Assembly (NCBI GenBank): GCA_023415595.1
Contig: JAEZJW010000031.1
Location: forward strand, 1 to 11,427
Length of the DNA: 11,427 nucleotides
Direction of reading: 5' to 3'
Origin: Bacillota bacterium
Lineage (GTDB): Bacteria > Bacillota > Clostridia > Lachnospirales > Lachnospiraceae
The notes under the pieces: generated by a model
Told to the model about the DNA's origin: nothing
The model's input: only the letters and a program-made list of their open reading frames with translations
The model's database searches: none
Position numbers and translations under genes: made by a program
Shown here: piece by piece, positions 7,375 to 11,427 of the stretch
Layout: every line of letters begins with the position of its first letter
How positions within the stretch are numbered: the stretch's first letter is position 1

Positions 7375-9576
7375 TCATTGCACACGCATTGCTCTCATTG
7401 AGTTCATCAATGCCAGTAAAGCGACGCCGACATCTGCAAAGATTGCAAACCAGATAGAGGTAATTCCGAGAAAAGCCAGCACCATAATTACCAGCTTCGT
7501 TCCAAGCGCAAAAACAATATTCTGCATTACAATGACCCTGGTCTTTCTTGCCACTCTGATTGCAGTTCCAAGCCTGCCGATATCATCGTTCATGATGACA
7601 ATATCAGCTGCTTCGATAGCTGCATCCGAACCAACTCCACCCATGGCTATGCCGATATCAGCGCAGGCAAGTACCGGTGCATCATTGATGCCGTCACCGA
7701 TAAATACGGTCTTCCCGTTTATAGCTGCCTTGGACTTATACCTGTCGAACAGCTCCACCTTATCCTGGGGAAGAAGCTCTGCATGATAGGCATCGATACC
7801 GCACTGCTTTGCAACCTGATCTGCCATATTTTTATGATCTCCGGTCAGCATAACGGTCTGTTTCACTCCATATTTCTTAAGCTCAGCAATCCCTGCCGCA
7901 GCTCCGGTCTTCAGTTCATCCGAAATCAGGATATATCCGAGATATCTGTCATTCCAGGACACATGGATGACACTGCCGTAAGCCGGCTCTTCCGTGCGAA
8001 TTCCCTGCTGCTTCATCAGTTTATTGTTACCGGCGTAGATCGTCCCTGATCCCAGCTCAGCAATCATTCCGTAACCGGCTCTCTCCGTAATCCGAGCCAT
8101 ACCGGTTGCTTCATCCAACGTGATTTCTGTCCTTGTTCCGGGAAGTACGATCTTATTCTTCTTAAAGCTAGTTTTAACCTTGTTGTAATATTCGATCAGA
8201 GATTTTGCGATTGGGTGGGTAGAGTGATATTCTGCAATCATTGCCAGCGTAAGCAATTGTTCTGTCTCACAGCCAGCAGCAGGATGCACCTCTGCCACAG
8301 CGAAGGCCCCCTTGGTCAAGGTCCCTGTCTTATCAAAAACTACGGTTTCCACATGATTCAAAGCATCCAGATAATTGCCTCCCTTGATCAGGATACCCCG
8401 TCGGGCTGCCCCACCGATTCCTCCGAAGAAGCTGAGCGGTATAGAGATAACCAGGGCACAGGGACAGGATATAATCAGGAAGCTGAGTGCTCGGTAAATC
8501 CAAAGGGTAAAGCTTCCGAATCCAATGACCGGAGGGATCAGGGCAACTCCGATTGCTGTAAAAACCACAGCCGGAGTATAATATCTGGCAAACTTCGTGA
8601 TGAATTTCTCACTTTCAGCCTTCTTGCTTCCTGAATTCTGTACCAGCTCCAGGATCTTCGCAACCGTAGAGTCTCCAAAGCTTTTCGTTACCCTGATTTC
8701 CAGCACCCCACCGATATTGATGGTTCCCGATAGTACAGTGTCCTCTGCCATTACCTCAGCAGGAGCACTCTCTCCGGTCAGAGCTCTGGTATCAACATAG
8801 CTGCTGCCACTGATTACAATTCCATCCAGGGGAATCTTCTCTCCCGGTTTCACCAGGATGATATCTCCCGGTACTACCTGTTCCGGTGATACTGCCTGAT
8901 AGGATTTCCCCGTTTTCAGATTCGCATAATCAGGACGAATATCCATAAGACCGGCGATATTTTTCTTGGAGCTTCTGACAGCCATATCCTGAACAAGCTC
9001 TCCTATTCCATAGAAAACCAGCACGGTCACTGCCTCAATCTGCTCACCGATCAGGAAGGCACCCAGGGACGCGATACCCATCAGAAAGTTCTCATCAAAT
9101 ACTCTTCCCCTGCTGATATTCTTCACTGCAGTTAACAATACCTCATAACCCGATATCAAAAAAGCTCCGGCAAAGGCAGCGGTCTTCACTCCTTCGGGAA
9201 CTGAAACCAAAGAAAATACAACTACGATCAGGAGGGCGACTGACAAACGGAATATATAAGGAACCGGATTCTCCCCCTCTTCCTTCTCCTTATTTCCGTT
9301 GCTCTTCTTAACATTATCCGAGACTCCTTCAGATACGGACCCACCGGGAAGCAGTTCAATTACTTTAACATCCGGTTCATGGGTAGCTACGATCTTTTTA
9401 ACCTTTTGGGTAACCGTCTCCTCATTGCTATTCACCGAAGTCATACTTAATTTATTATTGATCAGATTCAAGCTCACATCCGTTACCTCTGAAAGCTCGG
9501 AAACCTCTTTCTCGATTTTCGCCGCACAGTTGGCGCAGCATAGCCCCTCTAATTTATATTCCATCTTCTTATTCAT
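7375..9576 (-). CDS. cadA: P1B-type Zn2+/Cd2+/Pb2+-exporting ATPase (CadA/ZntA type)
   Basis: This inner-membrane pump uses ATP to export soft divalent metals. From the chosen start it has 733 residues. An N-terminal metal-binding HMA domain carries GLCCANC (residues 11-17), followed by a hydrophilic linker (about 76-104) and the membrane and cytosolic parts. Motifs include actuator TGES (267-270), CPC in the sixth membrane helix (371-373), phosphorylation site DKTGT (D415), the HP pair (454-455) and hinge GDGIND (627-632). K694 and D715 near the end have the same 21-residue spacing as the metal-selectivity pair K693/D714 of E. coli ZntA, which points to Zn/Cd/Pb rather than copper. TAAGGAGG lies 6 bases before ATG 9576; an in-frame upstream ATG at 9624 lacks such a site. 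The CadC-like regulator gene ends 110 bases upstream on the same strand and no promoter is evident between them, so they are probably cotranscribed. No good terminator follows. Confidence 0.95.
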   Translation of the reverse strand: MNKKMEYKLEGLCCANCAAKIEKEVSELSEVTDVSLNLINNKLSMTSVNSNEETVTQKVKKIVATHEPDVKVIELLPGGSVSEGVSDNVKKSNGNKEKEEGENPVPYIFRLSVALLIVVVFSLVSVPEGVKTAAFAGAFLISGYEVLLTAVKNISRGRVFDENFLMGIASLGAFLIGEQIEAVTVLVFYGIGELVQDMAVRSSKKNIAGLMDIRPDYANLKTGKSYQAVSPEQVVPGDIILVKPGEKIPLDGIVISGSSYVDTRALTGESAPAEVMAEDTVLSGTINIGGVLEIRVTKSFGDSTVAKILELVQNSGSKKAESEKFITKFARYYTPAVVFTAIGVALIPPVIGFGSFTLWIYRALSFLIISCPCALVISIPLSFFGGIGGAARRGILIKGGNYLDALNHVETVVFDKTGTLTKGAFAVAEVHPAAGCETEQLLTLAMIAEYHSTHPIAKSLIEYYNKVKTSFKKNKIVLPGTRTEITLDEATGMARITERAGYGMIAELGSGTIYAGNNKLMKQQGIRTEEPAYGSVIHVSWNDRYLGYILISDELKTGAAAGIAELKKYGVKQTVMLTGDHKNMADQVAKQCGIDAYHAELLPQDKVELFDRYKSKAAINGKTVFIGDGINDAPVLACADIGIAMGGVGSDAAIEAADIVIMNDDIGRLGTAIRVARKTRVIVMQNIVFALGTKLVIMVLAFLGITSIWFAIFADVGVALLALMNSMRAMRVQ

Positions 9577-9582
9577 GGAAAT

Positions 9583-9590
9583 CCTCCTTA
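9583..9590 (-). promoter_or_regulatory. Ribosome-binding site that decides the ATPase start
   Basis: TAAGGAGG on the minus strand lies 6 bases before ATG 9576. The upstream in-frame ATG (9624) would add 16 residues ahead of the HMA domain and has no comparable site. Confidence 0.85.
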
Positions 9591-9686
9591 TGCCCCTTAA
9601 GCATCCTTCATAATCCGCAATCATCTAATACTTCTTTATTCTCATTCTGAAGCCACACTCTGATATTTTTCCCGTCTTTCGTATCC

Positions 9687-10046
9687 TTATTTTTCATCGA
9701 TATGTTCCAGACCAATTTCAAGTAGGTTCTTCACATGTTCATCCTGAAGGGAATAGAAAACATTTTTACCTTCTCTGCGGTATTTGACCAGCTTCTCCTG
9801 TCTTAATGTCTTCAGCTGATGGGAGATTGCTGATTTCGTCATATTCAGAAGCACTGCCAGATCACAGGTACACATCTCCTCCATATCCAGAGCCCATAGA
9901 AGCTTAATTCTGGTGCTATCCCCGAACATCTTGAAGAAGTCTGCCAGATCATACAGCTTCTCCTCCATCGGAAGGTGTCTTCTTACCTTATCCACTACAT
10001 CAGCGTGTATGACATCACAATCACATAGGGTTGCTTTGTGTTCCAT
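9687..10046 (-). CDS. cadC: ArsR/SmtB-family metal-sensing repressor, CadC-like
   Basis: A cytosolic winged-helix repressor of 119 residues, a typical length for the family. It is expected to bind its operator without metal and let go when Cd, Pb or Zn binds. Residues for both known CadC metal sites are visible. The N-terminal/helix-3 site has C8 and C10 plus C59 and C61 in MCTCDLA, matching the ELCVCDL motif of staphylococcal CadC. The C-terminal helix site has D102, H104, H115 and E118, in exactly the D-x-H-(10)-H-x2-E spacing of CadC D101/H103/H114/E117. The recognition helix is about SAISHQLKTL (72-81) and the wing YRREGKNVFYSL (89-100). AGGAGG lies 11 bases before the ATG, slightly long but usable. 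The gene is first in a unit with the metal-exporting ATPase, and a palindromic operator overlaps its promoter, so autoregulation is likely. The gene symbol is by family resemblance. Confidence 0.93.
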   Translation of the reverse strand: MEHKATLCDCDVIHADVVDKVRRHLPMEEKLYDLADFFKMFGDSTRIKLLWALDMEEMCTCDLAVLLNMTKSAISHQLKTLRQEKLVKYRREGKNVFYSLQDEHVKNLLEIGLEHIDEK

Positions 10047-10086
10047 ATACTTCTCTTCCTCCTAATAAATGTAATGACAAATATTC

Positions 10087-10114
10087 AGTTGATTAGTTGA
10101 GTAATTGTTCAACT
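10087..10114 (-). promoter_or_regulatory. Probable CadC/ArsR-type operator
   Basis: AGTTGAGTAATTGTTCAACT (10095-10114) is a palindrome with perfect 6-bp arms and an AATT centre, mismatched only at two flanking pairs. A further AGTTGA half-site directly adjoins it (10087-10092), in tandem with the first arm. The palindrome begins 8 bases after the -10 hexamer and so covers the expected transcription start. The TTGA-N8-TCAA layout resembles the TGA/TCA half-sites of ArsR-family operators. Binding by the adjacent CadC-like protein is inferred. Confidence 0.65.
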
Positions 10115-10122
10115 GTGATATT

Positions 10123-10151
10123 ATTATATTCCAATTCCTTCAATAATGCAA
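10123..10151 (-). promoter_or_regulatory. Promoter of the metal-resistance unit
   Basis: On the minus strand TTGCAT (10151-10146) and a perfect TATAAT (10128-10123) are 17 bases apart. The -35 hexamer is weak (three of six), but the spacing, the consensus -10 and the operator just downstream support it. The leader to the regulator gene would be about 70 bases. Confidence 0.65.
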
Positions 10152-10197
10152 TACCAGAATATGACAAATAAATAGTTTTTATTATACAAATCAAAAA

Positions 10198-10246
10198 CTC
10201 CCGGATTAATCGGAAGGAATTTGTCCCCTCACGATTATTCCGGGAG
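10198..10246 (-). terminator. Rho-independent terminator of the MATE gene
   Basis: The arms 10198-10212 and 10232-10246 pair over 15 bp with one mismatch, including the GC-rich CTCCCGG/CCGGGAG base, around a 19-base loop. On the minus strand the stem is followed by TTTTTGATTTG. It lies 29 bases after the stop of the efflux gene and upstream of the metal-resistance promoter, so it insulates the two units. Confidence 0.85.
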
Positions 10247-10274
10247 CTTTTACACGTTATGATCAGATATTGTT

Positions 10275-11427
10275 TTAGAGATTCACATGTCTTCGGTACT
10301 TCTCTTTATGAAACCGGGTGAAGAAGCAGATGGACCGAAAGACCCAATCTATCGTCATCGCAATCCAGACTCCCAGAACACCCAGCTTAAAGGTGAAAAC
10401 CATGATATAGCTGGAGCCGACTCTCCATATCCACATGGAAATCATGGAGACCCACATCGTGTATTTCACATCACTGGCAGCCCTCAATGCATTGGGAAGT
10501 GCAAAGGAGATGGGCCACATCAGTACCGCCATGATGCAATGATACACCATCAGTTGAGTTGCTATTCCCGTGGTCTCTTCACTGACACCGTACAACCGCA
10601 AAATAAACGGTATTAAGATAATGATCAGAACATTGATGATACCCATAAACACATATGCCATCTTCAGAAGCTTATAGGTATAGGTTTTCACTGCTTTATA
10701 ATCGCCTGCTCCGATGCATTGTCCTACTACTGTGATCAATGCCAGACCTACCGCAGAAGCGGGTAATACACCGAGGCCGGCCACGGTAATTGCAATCGCA
10801 TTTGCCGTTATAGCAGAGGTTCCCAAACCTGCGATGATTCCCTGTACAAGAATCTTACCGAACTGGAATACACTGTTCTCCATCCCATTCGGAATGCCGA
10901 TCTTTAAAATCCTGCGGATCATATGTATATCGGGGCGGAAACCCTTGACAGAAACTATATGAATGAGGTGCTTTTTATTCTTTAATAACAGAAACATCGT
11001 TATTGCAGCAAACATTCTGGAGACCAGGGTTGCAATTGCTGCACCGGCCACTCCCATATCAAATCCAAAGATCAGAACAGCATTTCCGATGATGTTTATC
11101 AGGTTCATAATCAGGGAAATCACCATTGAGGTCCTGGAGTTACCCATGCTCCGAAACAATGCTGCACAGGCATTATATACTGCGATAAAGGGATAGGACA
11201 GCGCCGAATAGAACAAATACGTTACTGCATTTGCCATAACATCGGATTCCACGTTACCATAAATCAGTTTAAGTATAAAAGAGTTTCCGACCAGGGCAAC
11301 AGCCATGATGCCCATAGAAAGTATCAGTGTGGAAGCTATCAGCTGTTCTCCCGCAATACTGGCTTTGTGTTCCTCCTTATGCCCGAGATTTTGTGCAGAT
11401 ACTACCGCTCCACCGGTAGCCAGGGCA
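10275..11427 (-). CDS. MATE-family multidrug efflux transporter, N-terminus outside the window
   Basis: MATE proteins are inner-membrane antiporters with 12 helices that export drugs or other organic compounds using a Na+ or H+ gradient. The reading frame stays open to the window edge, giving 383 visible residues; full-length members have about 450, so roughly the first 65 are missing. An internal ATG at 11315 is not the start, because the frame upstream encodes the family-typical GGAVVSAQNLGHKEEHKAS stretch after the first helices. Many hydrophobic helices follow, with a second-half repeat around GIPNGMENSVFQFGKILVQG, similar to the IGIP...E motif of MATE proteins. The C-terminal tail is basic (FHKEKYRRHVNL). 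The substrate cannot be told from sequence. A terminator follows directly, so it appears independent of the metal-resistance genes. Confidence 0.92.
   Translation of the reverse strand, partial: ALATGGAVVSAQNLGHKEEHKASIAGEQLIASTLILSMGIMAVALVGNSFILKLIYGNVESDVMANAVTYLFYSALSYPFIAVYNACAALFRSMGNSRTSMVISLIMNLINIIGNAVLIFGFDMGVAGAAIATLVSRMFAAITMFLLLKNKKHLIHIVSVKGFRPDIHMIRRILKIGIPNGMENSVFQFGKILVQGIIAGLGTSAITANAIAITVAGLGVLPASAVGLALITVVGQCIGAGDYKAVKTYTYKLLKMAYVFMGIINVLIIILIPFILRLYGVSEETTGIATQLMVYHCIMAVLMWPISFALPNALRAASDVKYTMWVSMISMWIWRVGSSYIMVFTFKLGVLGVWIAMTIDWVFRSICFFTRFHKEKYRRHVNL

Noticed and set aside
7307..7786. A 159-codon open frame on the plus strand, antisense to the end of the ATPase gene
   Set aside because: It lies almost wholly opposite a well-conserved coding region, has no convincing ribosome-binding site and its translation resembles nothing I recognise.
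8215..8634. A 139-codon plus-strand open frame opposite the ATPase
   Set aside because: It is the complement of conserved ATPase core motifs; the translated product is low in hydrophobic core pattern and looks like a shadow frame.
9577..9686. Gap between the regulator and ATPase genes examined for a promoter, hairpin or small gene
   Set aside because: Only very short frames and no paired -35/-10 hexamers or strong inverted repeat were seen; it looks like a plain intra-operon spacer.
11313..11315. ATG as the start of the MATE gene
   Set aside because: The frame is open upstream to the window edge and encodes family-typical sequence, so this Met is internal.
11366..11375. AAGGAGGAAC-like sequence resembling a ribosome-binding site on the minus strand
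   Set aside because: It lies inside the MATE reading frame (codons for HKEEH) and no start codon stands at a proper distance.

Overview
The window comes from the chromosome of an endospore-forming, low-to-mid GC Firmicute, most likely a clostridial species. The signs are a spoIVB gene directly downstream of recN (the conserved recN-spoIVB pair that normally precedes spo0A), strong AGGAGG ribosome-binding sites, and Firmicute-type promoter and LexA-box sequences. A Lachnospiraceae-like host is my inference from the general look of the proteins, not a demonstrated placement. Every gene I can support lies on the minus strand, so the window reads functionally from right to left.

Layout in the direction of transcription. 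(1) 11427-10275: a MATE-family multidrug efflux protein whose N-terminus lies outside the window, closed by a rho-independent terminator (10198-10246). (2) 10151-7375: a metal-resistance unit. A sigma-A-like promoter with a palindromic operator at the likely transcription start precedes an ArsR/CadC-type metal sensor, followed by a P1B-type Zn/Cd/Pb-exporting ATPase. (3) 7293-3314: a 1262-residue secreted protein made almost entirely of bacterial Ig-like (BIG2) modules, with its own candidate promoter and a strong terminator. (4) 3205-1428: recN, the DNA-repair SMC-like ATPase, with a near-consensus promoter and a LexA (SOS) box over the start site. (5) 1303-20: spoIVB, the sporulation signalling serine peptidase, separated from recN by an unusual three-armed inverted repeat. 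The left edge cuts just after spoIVB, where spo0A would be expected.

How the genes work together: the CadC-like repressor should release its operator when it binds a soft metal ion, so that repressor and ATPase are induced together and export the metal. RecN is predicted to be DNA-damage induced. SpoIVB acts in the forespore to trigger sigma-K activation in the mother cell. The Ig-like protein has a signal peptide but no recognisable anchor, so it is probably secreted or held at the surface by other means. Its role is unknown.

Most of the window is recognisable biology. The parts that merit a second look are the large Ig-like protein inserted beside the recN locus (with one cysteine at the same place in nearly every module), the palindrome just upstream of its promoter, the CadC operator layout, and the mutually exclusive hairpins between recN and spoIVB. 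I did not find convincing evidence for a wholly new system.
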